Source: Diphasiastrum complanatum
Lineage: Eukaryota; Streptophyta; Lycopodiopsida; Lycopodiales; Lycopodiaceae
Length of the DNA: 64,000 bases
Direction: 5' to 3'
Assembly: GCA_029204225.1 (NCBI GenBank)
Contig: CM055100.1
Coordinates: 47,010,516-47,074,515 of the forward strand
The notes below the pieces were generated by a model. It was not told where the DNA came from. It saw nothing but the letters and a program-made list of their open reading frames with translations, and searched no databases. Below, in pieces: positions 10,386 to 21,780 of the stretch; position 1 is the stretch's first letter; each line of letters opens with the position of its first letter. A program made the translations under genes and the position numbers.

Positions 10386-12054
10386 ATTGTCATGGCTTTT
10401 TGAACTCCATAACTTGTTTAGAGCATTGCTTTTGAGCTTTCTCATGCCATGCTTCGGTGGTAAACCTAAGCCTTTCTCAAGAAATTGTAAGTGCACTTGG
10501 AAAGGAGAGATCTTTTCAATGGCAATGATTTTCTTGTTTAATGAAGTGTGAGTTTATTTCTCTTCATAGTAGAACGAATTCCACATTTATCTTTTGCATT
10601 ACGATAGCTCCAACATGTTTATAATATCAAGAAGTCAAGAGTATTACTTTGACCACTCTAATATAACAAAATAGAATAATCATTTTAAGAGACAATTTAT
10701 TTTTATAGTTTATACATGAGATGACCTTGGAGAGTTGTGATGTCATTTACATCTCATGAAACTCAGCAATCTAAAGATTTCATCACATTCACCGTATCAA
10801 ATACATGAAGCTTTTTGTTTCAAGTCCTGTTTTCTATACGAATTTTGTGCACCTACATGCAACATGTAATGTTAGGTTGATGTCATCGTGATATTACCCA
10901 AGAAACATTCTAAATAGCAAAATCGTACTAAATTTGTTCCTCTTTTTCTTCGCTTCTATATGATGGTGTCACCTAAGATATCAAATGCACCATCCTACTC
11001 TAATTGAGGTACAAAAGGGTTTGAAAAAGAAAAAAACATGTCATGGACAAAGCATCAAACCCTACACTGTAGGATGCCAAAAATCATAGTTCTCCTTGCT
11101 GAAAAGAAAGCCCCTGATGTGGAAAAATCATGTATCGTTGTTGGGATTAGCTATCATAGATAGTTTATTTGCTCTTTGACCAAAGAATGCCTACAACCAT
11201 GTCTAGAAATTATTGTATACAAGAATGACATTAGTTAAAACAAAGTCAAGCAATCAAGAAACTTTCACAATGACATTATATTGTGCTTTGTATTCATCCT
11301 TTGAAAATATGTTCCTATTCACGTAACATCCATACAAAGTCTTCTTGCACACGTCATTTCCCTATGCATGCATAAGGTGACAACGTCAGCAAAAATGCAA
11401 TTATGTAAGCTGGATTGCTTATATACAAGGACTACCTGGTAAACTATTTGTGCAAGAATATGCATGGGGAAATTTTACTAGGGCCTTGAATGTTTCAAAC
11501 TATTCAAGCATTATCTCGAGGTACATTTAATCTAGTCAACTTGTATACAAAAAATCATTTGACAAATGAGAGAATGGCAAATTTTTGTGCAAATAAAGCC
11601 AAAATTCATAACTATTTGTACAATCGACTTGTTGATTGAATCAAGACAAGAATCATGGAAATACTTAGTGTCTCAGCCAATTTTTTACATTGCCTTTGTA
11701 GTTTTGAGTTTCTATTGATAATGGGAATCGCGTAACATAGGATTGATCTTAAGCTAGAAGCTCTACCTATTTGATAAAGACATTACAGATTAAATCCTCA
11801 TTATTAATTGATGGTCAAAGCAGAAGTGGATAAATACCTTGAAGCAAAAAGTATTTATCTAGTCTTCAGCAATGAATGGGTTCACCCATAGTCATTGTCT
11901 CAAAGAAGAAAACATGCAAAATGTTGGATTTATCCGAATAATCGATCTTGAATTTGCATCCATTCATCTATCCAGTGTCTATAGTTTTACTCATGTTTTT
12001 ACACAGTCTGCAGAAATAAATGGGAATGGCTAACACACACACACACACAAAATT
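10386..12054 (+). other. 3' flank of methyltransferase copy 1, no gene recognised
   Basis: AT-rich sequence shared almost base for base with 32745-34440 and 62479-64000. Frames are short and interrupted. A short CA repeat lies at 12032-12049. The conservation reflects recent duplication rather than coding. Confidence 0.7.
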
Positions 12055-12400
12055 TTTATTTTGGGTATCGAAGATTTTTTATTTTGGGTATCGAAGAATT
12101 ACAAATTTCGAAATTTTTTGATTTTGGGTATCGAAATTTTTTATTTTGGGTATCGAAAAATTTCAATTTTTTCGAGTCGATCTCGTATCGAAATTTTTTG
12201 ATTTGGGGTATCAAAAATTTTTGAATTTGGGTATCGAAAATTATGAATTTTCTTGAGTCAATCTCTTATTGGAAAAAAATATGATTTTGGGTATTGAAAA
12301 ATTCTGATTTTGGATTTTGAAAAATTACGATTTTTCCGAGTCGATCCTTTATCGAAAAATTCTGATTTTGGGTATCGAAAAATTCTAATTTTAGTCGCGA
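12055..12400. repeat. minisatellite of TTTTGGGTATCGAAAAATT-like units
   Basis: About a dozen degenerate units of 18-22 bases around GATTTTGGGTATCGAAAAA, interrupted twice by a CGAGTCGATCTCGTATC segment. Present also at 34441-34770. Confidence 0.85.
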
Positions 12401-12415
12401 TCCACATCATAGTTC

Positions 12416-12609
12416 CCTGTGGTACCGCCATTATGGTACCGCCGGTACAATAACGGTGGTATCGGCAGTACGGTACCACCCTCAGATCCGTGGTACCAGG
12501 GCGGTACCATAATATATTTCCCGTGTTATTTTTGCAATTTTTGTTTTTTGGCTCCGCGGGACCGATATGGTACCGCGGTGCCAGTATGGTCCCGCGGTAC
12601 CGGGATCCG

Positions 12610-12611
<2 letters not shown>
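12416..12611. repeat. GGTACC-rich palindromic repeat cluster
   Basis: Repeated GGTACCGC / GCGGTACC half-units in both orientations; around 10 copies of GGTAC or GTACC. The first part recurs at 34796-34850, where it is cut off. The inverted units could fold into hairpins. Confidence 0.75.

Positions 12612-12612
<1 letters not shown>

Positions 12613-12682
<70 letters not shown>
12613..12682. repeat. TA microsatellite, about 34 units
   Basis: Uninterrupted alternating AT run between the GGTACC cluster and a Helitron-like terminus. Confidence 0.95.
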
Positions 12683-12685
<3 letters not shown>

Positions 12686-13218
12686 GTAAACAGTGCCCGT
12701 CGTTGACGGACAATGGACAACCGATGATCTAGTGGGTATGCTCGTCGTTGACAGGCGATCCTAATGTGGTCTCAAATGTCGGAAGTGCTCTAGAATGGCT
12801 GTCAAATGGTCGCAAATGGATCTAATGCGGTCCTTTGCGGTCAAAATGTGGTCTCAAATGGTCGCAATTGTCTTCATGCGGTCCTAATGCGATGTAAAAT
12901 GATCAGAAGTGTCCTAAAACTATCAAAAATTGTGAGGATCGGTAGCAGAAGTTGGAGCGAGCAGTGGTTGAGGATCGGAAACACGTCAGTTACCAACAAA
13001 TTATCAAGAATAAGAATTCAATACAAATGCACAAATGAAAAAAATAGTAGTGTAGACAGAATTTGCACTATGATTGATTGAAAATGAGTACAATAGCTTG
13101 AAGTAATAACTTCAGCTTGCTCGTTGAGTGTAATCACACTGGCAATAGTAATTCTAAATAGAACTGAGAGTCACACTGAGTCAGTTGATCGTTCTAATTG
13201 ATATATTACAAAATATGT
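12683..13218 (-). mobile_element. Helitron-like 3' terminal region, minus orientation, with doubled end
   Basis: On the minus strand this ends with a hairpin (TGCCCGTC and GACGGACA arms on the plus strand, 12694-12712) followed by about 10 bases and the TA array. A second, degenerate terminus of the same design, CTAG then spacer then hairpin, lies just inside at 12728-12757. The segment matches the inverted copy at 39700-40225. Hairpin plus CTRR next to T is the hallmark of Helitron 3' ends; this outer copy has CTAC rather than CTAG. Confidence 0.6.
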
Positions 13219-13237
13219 TCATTTTCAAAAAAATTTG

Positions 13238-13487
13238 AGTCATTAAGAACAGTTTGATACATTGGAAACATTCAAGTCCTAGGAAAAAATTGAGTCATTG
13301 GAAAAGTTCGAGTCATTGAAAAAATTGGATATTTTGAAAAAATTCGATCCATTGAAAAAATGCGAGTCTTTGGAAAAATTCGAGTCATTCAAAAAATTTG
13401 AGTCGTTCAAAAAATTTGAGTCGTTCAAAAAATTCGAGTCATTCAAAAAATTCGAGTCATTCAAAAATTCGAGTCATTCAAAAACAT
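13238..13487. repeat. 18-bp minisatellite, TTCGAGTCATTCAAAAAA type
   Basis: Degenerate tandem units that, translated, give the repeated peptide KKFESF. Homologous to 49278-49560. The long frames on both strands here are a by-product of the 18-bp period. Confidence 0.9.
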
Positions 13488-13488
13488 T

Positions 13489-13735
13489 GTGCCTTGTCCA
13501 AATCTCATAGACTTGCTTATACTAGATCTACTTCTAGATCTAAAGAAGCTTTTAAACTTGTGCATTCGGATCTTCATTCTTTTAATACAACTAGCAATGG
13601 TGGGACAAAAATGTATGCAACTTTTATTGATGACTTTAGTAGGTATACTTGGGTCTATCTTCTTAAAACCAAGGATGAAGTGTTTGCTGCATTTGTCAAG
13701 TTTAAGAATGAAATGGAAAGTTGTTGCGTGGCAAG
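13489..13735 (+). pseudogene. Ty1/copia integrase fragment
   Basis: Frame with ...KEAFKLVHSDLHSF (catalytic-core first aspartate region) and YATFIDDFSRYTWVYLLKTK (second aspartate region), both standard copia integrase motifs. It is truncated at both ends: the left side enters the minisatellite and the right side stops at about 13715 in the GCCACG repeat. The matching piece at 49570-49690 breaks off earlier and is joined to reverse transcriptase. Confidence 0.85.
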
Positions 13736-14055
13736 CCACGCAGGCCTACCATAGGCTTGCATAGCAGGCCACATAGGCATGGCATGGGTTTAATGGTAGG
13801 CATACGTGGCAAACAACGTAGTTCTAACATAGGCTTGCATAGCAAGCCAACCAAGCTCTACCATGTAGGCTTGAGTGGACCTACAGAGAGAGAGAGAGAG
13901 ATGGGGCTCGCAAGTTGCCATGTGGCAAGCCATGTAGGCCTATCATAGGCTTGTGTGGCAGGTCATCTAGGCATGACATAGGCTTGCGTCTGTCACATAG
14001 GCTTGTGTGGCAAGCCAACTAAGCCACGTAGGTATGCCATGCAAGCTTGAGTGGA
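13721..14055. repeat. GC-rich degenerate repeat cluster, GGCAAGCCACGTAGGC type
   Basis: Reiterated units of about 20-45 bases built from GTGGCAAGCCACGTAGGC and ATAGGCTTGC, many self-complementary (GCCACGTGGC-like). Related clusters: 15460-15560, 40745-41105 (opposite strand), 50080-50735 and 51390-51475. Confidence 0.8.
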
Positions 14056-14059
14056 ACTA

Positions 14060-14072
14060 CGGAGAGAGAGAG

Positions 14073-14109
<37 letters not shown>
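14060..14109. repeat. GA microsatellite
   Basis: GAGAGA run with one GC interruption. It follows the phrase GAGTGGAACTACG, as at 50725-50805 and, inverted, near 40740. Confidence 0.95.
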
Positions 14110-14112
<3 letters not shown>

Positions 14113-14316
14113 AGGCCCCTTAGATGAATGCATGGGAAGGAGGGCCATGCATCCTTTTCCCCATACATGCATCCTACTCCCCATTGTATTTATTTCAAAA
14201 AATGTGTATGCATGGGTGAGGAGAGAAGGATGCATGGATGCATCCATACACATGCAAAAAATTGTACATAAGTTTAAATAAATATATAGATGTGTGTATG
14301 TGTGTATGTGTGTGTG

Positions 14317-14349
<33 letters not shown>

Positions 14350-14360
14350 ATAAATATGTG

Positions 14361-14402
<42 letters not shown>

Positions 14403-14520
14403 AACTTATGTACAATTTTGCACATGTGTATGGGTGTACCATATCCTCCTCCCCTCACTCATGCATGAGCTTTTTTTAAACTAAAACACTTGGGGAGGAG
14501 GATGCATGTATGGGGTGTGA
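14110..14520. repeat. inverted-repeat arms around a TG/TA microsatellite
   Basis: The left arm (GGGCCCCTTAGATGAATGCATGG ... CACATGCAAAAAATTGTACATAAG) and the right arm (CTTATGTACAATTTTGCACATGTG...) are complementary and flank 14283-14400, a run of TG, TA and mixed units. The same arms occur at 18170-18460, 40240-40690, 43220-43500, 50806-51000 and 54020-54310. This may be two inward-facing ends of one transposon family inserted in a TA tract. Confidence 0.65.
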
Positions 14521-14529
14521 AAAAAGTGG

Positions 14530-15169
14530 ATCTTGAATGGATCCAAACTCCCAAAATACTTGGCTAAGATCTTTGCACAACAAGCTACAAAAGCTAGAAA
14601 TGGCAAAGCATCCTAATGCTACCTTTGATATACATTAACTTGACAAAGCATTCAAGAGACACAAAAAACTAATAAAAGGTACTTATGACAGCCAAAACAA
14701 CAGCATACCAGCCCTACAACAGCAGCCTACCACTTTTGGAAACCTCTTAAGATCATACACAAAAGCTTGAAGACAATACACAAAGCAATGCTGTCAATGG
14801 AGGAAGAAACTGTGACAATGATCTATTCATCTCTCTCAACAATACAATAAGTTTCTCCAACCTATTCTCCACGAATTTCAGCCTAATATAGGTGAGAGAG
14901 ATGACTCTCTCTCATCTCTCTAGAACTTAGGACCCAATTTTAGGGCACCAGTAGCCTAAAATAGCCAATTTTGGCCTATATGTCCAAATAGCATGATTTT
15001 GGTGTCATTTTGAAGGTCCTGAAGTTTGGGACTTCTTTAGTGTGAAATATATACTAAAATAAAAGTATCTAGGCCTCTTTCACATGTGTGAAAGGTTAGA
15101 TTCAAAACTATGTACACAAATTGCTAATTTAGGCCTCAAACTAGCTAGGAAATATTGAGAATTTTCACA
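14530..15169 (-). mobile_element. Ty1/copia 3' LTR-like region, minus strand
   Basis: Directly downstream (minus strand) of the copia RNase H frame lies a purine tract (GAAGAAGGAG) and then TGTGAAAATT, the usual start of a copia 3' LTR, at 15169. The AT-rich body extends to about 14530; the exact end is not clear. The copy at 51007-51087 keeps only the first ~80 bases. Confidence 0.55.
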
Positions 15170-15182
15170 CTCCTTCTTCAAC

Positions 15183-15459
15183 ATTGGATGCTAGTTTTAA
15201 CATAGATCGTGAACACATTCCAAGATTAGATCTATGCTTATAATACAGGTCCTTTCCCAATGGTTTGGTGAAGATATCAGCCACACACTCCAATGAAGAG
15301 ACATGTTGAAGCTCCACCTCTTTGGCAATGACTTGATCTCACAAAGTGATGAGCAATCTCAATGTGCTTGCTTCTAGCATGGAAAACTGGATTGGTTGCC
15401 CAGCTTTGGGCTGAAAGGTTTTCACAATAGGTGATTGGTGTCTTCTTAGAATCCAGCAA
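15183..15459 (-). pseudogene. Ty1/copia RNase H C-terminal fragment, frameshifted
   Basis: Minus-strand frame with TYCENLSAQSWATNPVFHAR and SKHIEIAHHFVR, the conserved C-terminal part of copia RNase H. A frameshift near 15340 breaks the frame relative to the intact copy at 51083-51379. It lies on the opposite strand to the integrase piece at 13489. Confidence 0.85.
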
Positions 15460-16165
15460 GTGAAAGGCCTATGTTAGGCCTACGTGGCTTGCCACATGGC
15501 AGCTTTTGAGCCCCACTCTCTCTCTCTCTAGGTCCACTCAAGCCTACGTGGCAAAGTGACAAAGAAGGATTTTTTTACTCTGGATCGGATCGGATCGAGG
15601 CGGATGTATTTCGACCCTTTGTATATTTTTCGACCCAAAGTAAAATTCGGCCCTTTGTATATTTTCCGACCCAGAGTAAAGTCCGACCCTTTGTATATTT
15701 TCGACCCTTTGTACTGTCAAATCAGAATTTTTTCGAGGACTCGAAATTTTTCAAAGACTCAAATTTTTTCTCCGAAGACTCGAATTTTTTCAAAGGATCG
15801 AATTTTTCCAAAGACTCGAATTTTCCAAAGACTCAAAGTTTTCCAAAGACTCGAATTTTTTCGACCCAAGGTTGAGCTTGGCAAAGAAGAATTTTCCAAC
15901 CTTGGATCAGATTGGATCGAGGTGGATTTATTTCGACCCTTTTTTATACTTTTGATCCTTTAGTATTTTTCTGACCCAGAGTACAATCCGATCCTTTGTA
16001 CTGTCAACTCAAAATTTTTCTTAAGGCTCGAATTTTTCCAAAGACTCGAATTTTTTCAAAGACTCAAATTTTTTTTCGAAGGCTCGAATTTTTTCAACGA
16101 ATCGAATTTTTTCAAAGACTCAAATTTTTTCAAAAACTTGGATTTCTGACCAAAAGTATCGAATT
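15460..16165. repeat. GCCACG repeat (to 15560) then minisatellite of GACTCGAATTTTTCCAAA type
   Basis: After a 100-bp GCCACG-type segment, units around TCGAATTTTTYCAAAGACTC repeat to 16165. Embedded are three near-copies of GACCCTTTGTATATTTT and two copies of a GGATCGGATCGAGG-GGAT block. This is the same unit as 13238-13487 in the opposite sense. Homologous to 51476-52060 and 41105-41600. Confidence 0.85.
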
Positions 16166-17002
16166 TATAATGGGTCGAATTTATACACTGGGTCAAAAAG
16201 TAAAATAAACAAGGGGTTGAAAATTTATACTAGAGTGAAAATATGCACATGGGTCGGATTTATCAGACCGATTGGACCCGATCCAGGGTCGAACACGCCC
16301 GGATAATTTCTGTCTCGATCTGATCCGATCCAAAGTCGAAAAATTTCTTTTTGACAAGGATGACATTGGGTCGAAAAAAATCCGACACTGAATTTTTTGA
16401 CCTTCTGAAAAACTCCAGCCTTCTTTTTCTGGGTTTTGTACAGCTTTTAGGATGCTCATTATGGAGGCTGAGCATCGAACCCCAACAAAACACACATGCA
16501 TGAACAACATATTCAACTGTGGGCCGCCCGTTAACAGACATTTGCAAACACATATGGGCCTACCGCCCGTCAACTTTTTATTAAGATACTCCTTGTGCTA
16601 TTGTTAAACATGGTTAAATTTTGACCTCTACTATGGCTGAGATATATGAGATATATTACATATTCGAGATGCGAGATGTGTGAGATCAGCCACCATCCAA
16701 ATCATCGGCCGTCACCCATATCGTCGGCGGCCACCTAAATCCACACCGTATTTGTACGATCATTTGCCGTCCACCCAAACCATTGGCCACCACCCGAAAT
16801 TTTCTCTAATTGTCTCTGACAACTTTTGACCCAAACCATTGGCCTTCGACTTAAACCATCGGTCCTAACCCAAATTGTTGGTCGTCGGCCGCCTTCAATC
16901 ATCAATCGCCCGCTCTGAGCATCATCCACATGTCTCGACCACGAGCCGCCACAAAGATCGTCGTCAGCCGTCCATTGCCCGTCAATGACGGACACTCTTT
17001 AC

Positions 17003-17005
<3 letters not shown>
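16166..17005 (+). mobile_element. Helitron-like 3' terminal region, plus orientation
   Basis: Shared with 41600-42416 and 52060-52918. It ends with hairpin TGCCCGTCAATGACGGACA (16976-16994, one mismatch between arms), spacer CTCTTTA and CTAT, then a TA array. The two homologous copies end CTAG|T, the Helitron CTRR|T form. Within it, 16680-16900 is a set of CCACCCAAACCATYGGCC-like short repeats. No Rep/helicase motif was seen, so it is non-autonomous or truncated. Confidence 0.6.
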
Positions 17006-17057
<52 letters not shown>

Positions 17058-17880
17058 TCTATATATATAAAACAATTTGTGTGCATGTGGTGCACATGTG
17101 TATGGGTGCACCCATGCATCCTCCCCTCCTCACCCATGCATACACACTTTCTTAACTAAAAATGATGGGGAGAGGGATGCAGGTATGGGGAAAATGCATA
17201 TCCCCATACATTTGCACATTGTGTGCATTGAGGGGTGGGCCCCAAAAAGATTTCTCACCCTCTCCCTCTCAATCACTAAATTCAAATATCTTTCTCTATA
17301 TTCAAATATTTGAAGTTTGGAGTTATAGTTTTATTTTCTTCACATACTTCAATGTGCTTTAAACTTTAGCCAATAATATTTATTACGTGATTTTCTTATT
17401 TATTTTTAATTACCAAAGTTTTTCTCATAAATCATGAACATAAAATTTCTTTTGACTACCTAAAACTATTTTTTTTTTCAATCCTTCAAATCCCTATCTT
17501 GGCCCACCATTTTCATGAATGTTTAACCACAAGCCCAAACTCACTAGGTTTAACTCCAGAAGATCGAATTTTTCCAAAGACACCAATTTTTTCTAAGGAT
17601 CGCAAACTGTCAGCTCGAATTTTTTCGAAGGATCAAAGGACCCTTTGTATGGTCAAGTCGAATTTTTCAATAGACTCGAATTTTTTGAAAGACTTAATTT
17701 TTTTTTCTAAACACTCGAATTCTTTCAAAGACTAAATGTTTTTCGAAGATTCGAATTTTTCCGAAGGCCTGAGTTTTTCCAAGGACGTTAATTTTTCCAA
17801 AGCCTCAAATGTTTGATATTCGAAATGCGAGATGTGTGAAATTGGCCATCATCCAAATCATCGACCACCACCTAGATCAG
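17006..17880. repeat. TA array, inverted-repeat arm, AT-rich filler, short TCGAATTTTT minisatellite
   Basis: TA run 17004-17066; then the TTTGTGTGCATG...GGGTGCACC arm family (17070-17230); then AT-rich sequence with no gene (17230-17560); then degenerate TCGAATTTTT units (17565-17815). Equivalent to 52919-53740 and 42417-43060. Confidence 0.7.
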
Positions 17881-17887
17881 CCTCCAT

Positions 17888-17968
17888 TGCCCGTCAACAA
17901 CGGGCACTCGTTACTAGTATTATATATATCTATATATACTAGTAACGAGTGCCCGTCATTGACGGGCA
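17888..17968. mobile_element. two Helitron-like 3' ends facing each other across a TA tract
   Basis: Plus-strand end: hairpin 17888-17906, then CTCGTTA and CTAG at 17914-17917. Minus-strand end: CTAG at 17939-17942, hairpin 17950-17968. Between them are 21 bases of TA-rich sequence. The whole is a near-perfect palindrome extending to about 17878-17978. Repeated at 53741-53819. Confidence 0.75.
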
Positions 17969-18896
17969 ATGGAGGCCGATCTTCATAGAAATGCATTTTT
18001 ATTTCAACCTTTCCCGTGGAAAGTTTGATAATTTAAAAAATCCTTAGAACACCTTTCAAATTTTTTATAATGAAAGTCTCATTTGTTTAACACCTTTCAC
18101 CATGAAAGTACGTACATACACTTCAAAACACTACGCGTGTTGGTAAAGGATTATTTGAATTTGGAGTGGGCCCCTTAGATGCATGCATGGAGAGGAGAGC
18201 CATGCATCCTTTTCCACATACATGCATCCTCCTCCCCAAGTTTTTTAGTTAGAAAAAGCTCATGCATGGGTGAGGGGAGGAGCATGCATGGTGCACCCAT
18301 ACACATGCGCAAAATTGTACATAAGCTTAAATATATATATAGATATATATATATATATAAAACTATTTGTGCGCATGTGTATGGGCGCACATTCATCCTC
18401 CTCTCCCCCACCCATGCTACTAACTAAAAAGTGAAGGGAGGAGGATGCATATATGGGGAAAGTACATATCCCCATAAATTTGCACATTATGTGCATTGAG
18501 GGGTGGGCCCCAAAAAGATTCCCCACCCTCTCCCTCCCACCTACTAAATTCCAATATCTTCCTCTAAATTCAAATATTTGAAGTTTGAAGTTAAGGTTTT
18601 CTTCACACATTTCAATGTACTTTAAATATTAGCCAATAATCTTTATTACAAAGCTTTCTTATTTATTTTGAATTACCAAAGTTTTACCCATAAACCATGA
18701 AAAACCAAAAATTCTTTGACTACCTTAAACTGATCCTTCAAATCCCTATCTTGGCCTGTTTTCAGGAATGTTTAACCACAAGCCCAAACTCACTAGCTTT
18801 AACTCCTAAATCGTTACTCACAAGCTTTTATCCATGGGCCAAAAAATGCACAATTGAAAAAAGAGGAGGGAGATATAAGGGAAGCTCCTTAGATCC
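17969..18896. repeat. AT-rich flank with inverted-repeat arms; no gene
   Basis: Contains GAAAGT/CTTTCA-rich sequence (18000-18130), the paired arms around a TA tract at 18331-18360, and AT-rich sequence to the chromovirus LTR. The same order is found at 43060-43858 and 53820-54570. Frames are shadows of the arms. Confidence 0.6.
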
Positions 18897-19399
18897 TGCT
18901 TACAAATCCTAAACACGAAAGAATAAGACACTGTGGAGAAACCACCCAACCAAGTAGAAGCCTACAATCAATCTCTAGAAGCCTCACCCCCAAGTCAAAG
19001 AACAAGAAGCATGAAAGTAGAGTGAGAGCCTGGCAATGAATCAAGAACCATGATGAGGAGTAGGGCGAGTTTGGACCTCTTATATAGAGCCAAACGCATC
19101 CTAAGCACATAGCCATGCATAGCCCTATGTTCCCTATAAATAGATTCACCTAGAATAGAGTCCTATGCATGGACCAACTATTCATAGAATTGCTATTGAT
19201 AACTCTACAGATGCATACACTGTCTCATACCTTGTCTAAACTCCATTTAGTGTGTTCTGGGCCTCACAAGGATATTAGTTACTTTCGGGTCACGTCCAAT
19301 ATGACATGGCAAAAACTAACGGCTTGTTTCAATGGAGTACGGTCGTGTATCCAAGACTATGAGTATAGTGTATCCTATGTACTGGTCATGGAAATAACA
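18897..19399 (-). mobile_element. chromovirus G1 3' LTR
   Basis: On the minus strand a purine tract (AAGGAGGGAAGAA, 19400-19412) is followed by TGTTATTTCC at 19399. The stretch includes a TATA box, CTATATAAGAGG, near 19080 and ends tentatively at GTAAGCA, 18897. Also present at 43859-44349. No matching 5' LTR was found beyond gag, so the outer end is inferred only from TG...CA. Confidence 0.5.
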
Positions 19400-21780
19400 T
19401 TCTTCCCTCCTTAAACTGTTTTTATCCTTAGAAACTAAAATTCAAAAAATTCTTCTTTATACTATCAACTCTTTCCCACGAATCATCATTCTCAGTATGA
19501 CCCTTCCATCGAATTAAGCATTTAGAGATAGAACGATTTCTCAACTATTTATCTAGTTCTGAGCACTTTCTCAGGTTCCAAAGGTACACTAAGCGACAAG
19601 TTTTCCAAATGGGATAAATCCTCATCCGATCCGACTGTATCACCATCATGTAAACTTAGTTTCAAACGACTTATATGAAACACTGGGTATGCAGTCGATT
19701 TTACTTGAATATCGAGTTCATACGCCAAAGAACCAACTCTACGTACAATCCTGAAAGGTCCACAATAATTGATAGGCAGCTTATAATGCTTTTCTATACG
19801 TAACGTGTTAGAATCTTTTGGAATCCTAAGATATACCCAGTCACCAACTTTAAAATCTCTTGGAGATCTCTTAAGATCGATATAGTGTTTAGCTCTATCC
19901 TAAGCACTTCGGATACTATCCTTAGCCACTTGCAACATTTCTTGCATATCATGTAAAAAATCAGCAACCTTCTGGATCTTAACAGACTTCATCTCAACAT
20001 TTACTGGAGATCTAGGTTGAAAATCGTACATAAACATAAAAGGACTGTAATCTGTAGCAGAATGTATTCTACTATTATATGCAAACTCAACCAGTGGGAC
20101 ATAATCTTCCCAATGAGATTGCCTGTGAGAAACATACGTCCTCAAAATATCTTCCATAGTTTGATTAGTCCTTTCTGTCTGGCCATCTGATTCAGGATGA
20201 TCAGAAGAACTTCAACTCAAAGAAGTTTCTAGTTTATGGAATACTGCTGACCAAAAGTGACCTGTGAACTTAGGATCTTTATCACTAACAATTTTACTTG
20301 ACAGACCATACAACCGAAATAATCTCTCAACAAAGATTTGGGCTAAATCAGAAGCCTTTATAGTTGACTTGACTGGTACAAATGCAGCTAACTGAGTTAA
20401 CCAATCCACTACGACCAGTAAAATTTCCTTTCAACCAAGTCCAGAGTCATGTGTATACCGGGATCTCATGCACAGGGTATGTCATGACATTCAAACAAAA
20501 TCTTCCATTTGAGCTCATCATCACCAATAGGTACTCAAACTCTCCCATTCCAAAATAGTAATCCATCTCGAATGGTAAACTGTTCTAGAATCTTCTTATC
20601 TTTCTTAGTTAGTTGAGTCCCCTGTGTTTCTGACTCAACACTGTCCACATTTCTTCCGGTCTGAACAATATTCCAAATGTGACCAAAATGGAAATTTGAT
20701 TCATAGTTTTCTCTCAGCGAAAGATATAGATTCGTAGAAATCTGGGTGAATGACAACTCGTTCAGTTCACCGATCTGATTAAGAACATTTTAGCTGTCTC
20801 TTATGTAACGGATTTCATGATTAAATTCTTGCATCAATTCAGCCGTGCTTTTCTCCCCCGAAGATCATGTTGATTACAAAAATACTTAAGAGACTGGTGA
20901 TCCGTATACACTACTTACTATCATACAAGTAGTGTCTCCAGGTTTTAAGTGCATGGACTACAACAAACAATTCTTTTTTCTGCGTAGTCTAACGCAACTG
21001 AGGACTAGTGAATTTTTTGCTTTCAAACGCTAGTGGTCTATCCATTTGTACTAGAACTACCCCAACTGCAACATCACTTGCGTCCGTTCTCACAACGTAA
21101 GGTAAATCTGGATTTGCAATTTGTAACACGGGAGCTGAAACAATCATTGTTCTAAGTTTCTCAAAACACTGATTCAATTCCTCGTTTCAAACAACAGGCG
21201 GACTAGGTTGATTCCTCTTTTTCTTTTTATTAACAATTCCTTTTGTCAGATTATTAAGCGGTGCTGCTAACTTAGCATAATCCTCAATAAATCTCTTGAA
21301 GAAAAGTGTAAAACCTAAAAAAGACTTTACCTTCCTCACAGTTTCCAAAATTGGCCACTCAATTACAATCTTGATTTTATCCTCCTCAACCTTGATCCCA
21401 TTTACTATGATTTTATGACCGAGATAAAGCAACTCTTGCTTAAAGAATTCACACTTGGACTCTTTAGCTTAGAGTAACTCCCAACAGAACTTCATCAAAA
21501 TGACTTATAAGTGTTCTACGTGCTCCACCAAGGATTTACTGTAAACGAGAATGTCGTCTAAGAATACAACCACAAACTTCCCCAAATATGGACGAAATAA
21601 ATCATTCATCAAGTTTTGGAACGTTGCTGGAGCATTCGTTAATCCAAATGGCAACAATAGAAATTCATAATGACCAAATCTCGAACGAAATCCTGTCTTT
21701 TGGACATCTTCTGACTTAATCTTTATTTGATGGTACCCTATCCTGAGATATATCTTGGTGAAATACCGTGCTCCACCCTG
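19400..21780 (-). pseudogene. Ty3/gypsy chromovirus G1 pol: RT, RNase H, integrase, chromodomain (broken)
   Basis: Minus-strand fragments in the order RT, RNase H, integrase, chromodomain. RT/RNase H: MLYLGHKIIVNG (21432 down), KRFIEDYAKLAAPLNNLTKG, RTDASDVAVGVVLVQMDRPL. Integrase: FVPVKSTIKASDLAQIFVER and FAYNSRIHSATDYSPFMFMY. A decayed chromodomain lies near 19430-19590. Stops and frameshifts are frequent (for example near 20230, 20430 and 20800). Compared with G3, about 360 bases coding the N-terminal RT fingers are missing at about 21778. Not functional. Confidence 0.85.

Noticed and set aside
12258-12732. Long frames coding poly-YI stretches on both strands
   Set aside because: Produced by translation of the TA microsatellite; no protein signal outside it.
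13279-13510. Repetitive proteins (NDSNFL repeats, KKFESF repeats) on both strands, also 49341-49532
   Set aside because: They follow from an 18-bp minisatellite that is open in several frames; the units are degenerate at DNA level with no start, stop or context for a gene.
13721-14055. CRISPR-like array (regular repeats)
   Set aside because: Repeat spacing is irregular, units are degenerate and adjacent without unique spacers, and the DNA is eukaryotic.
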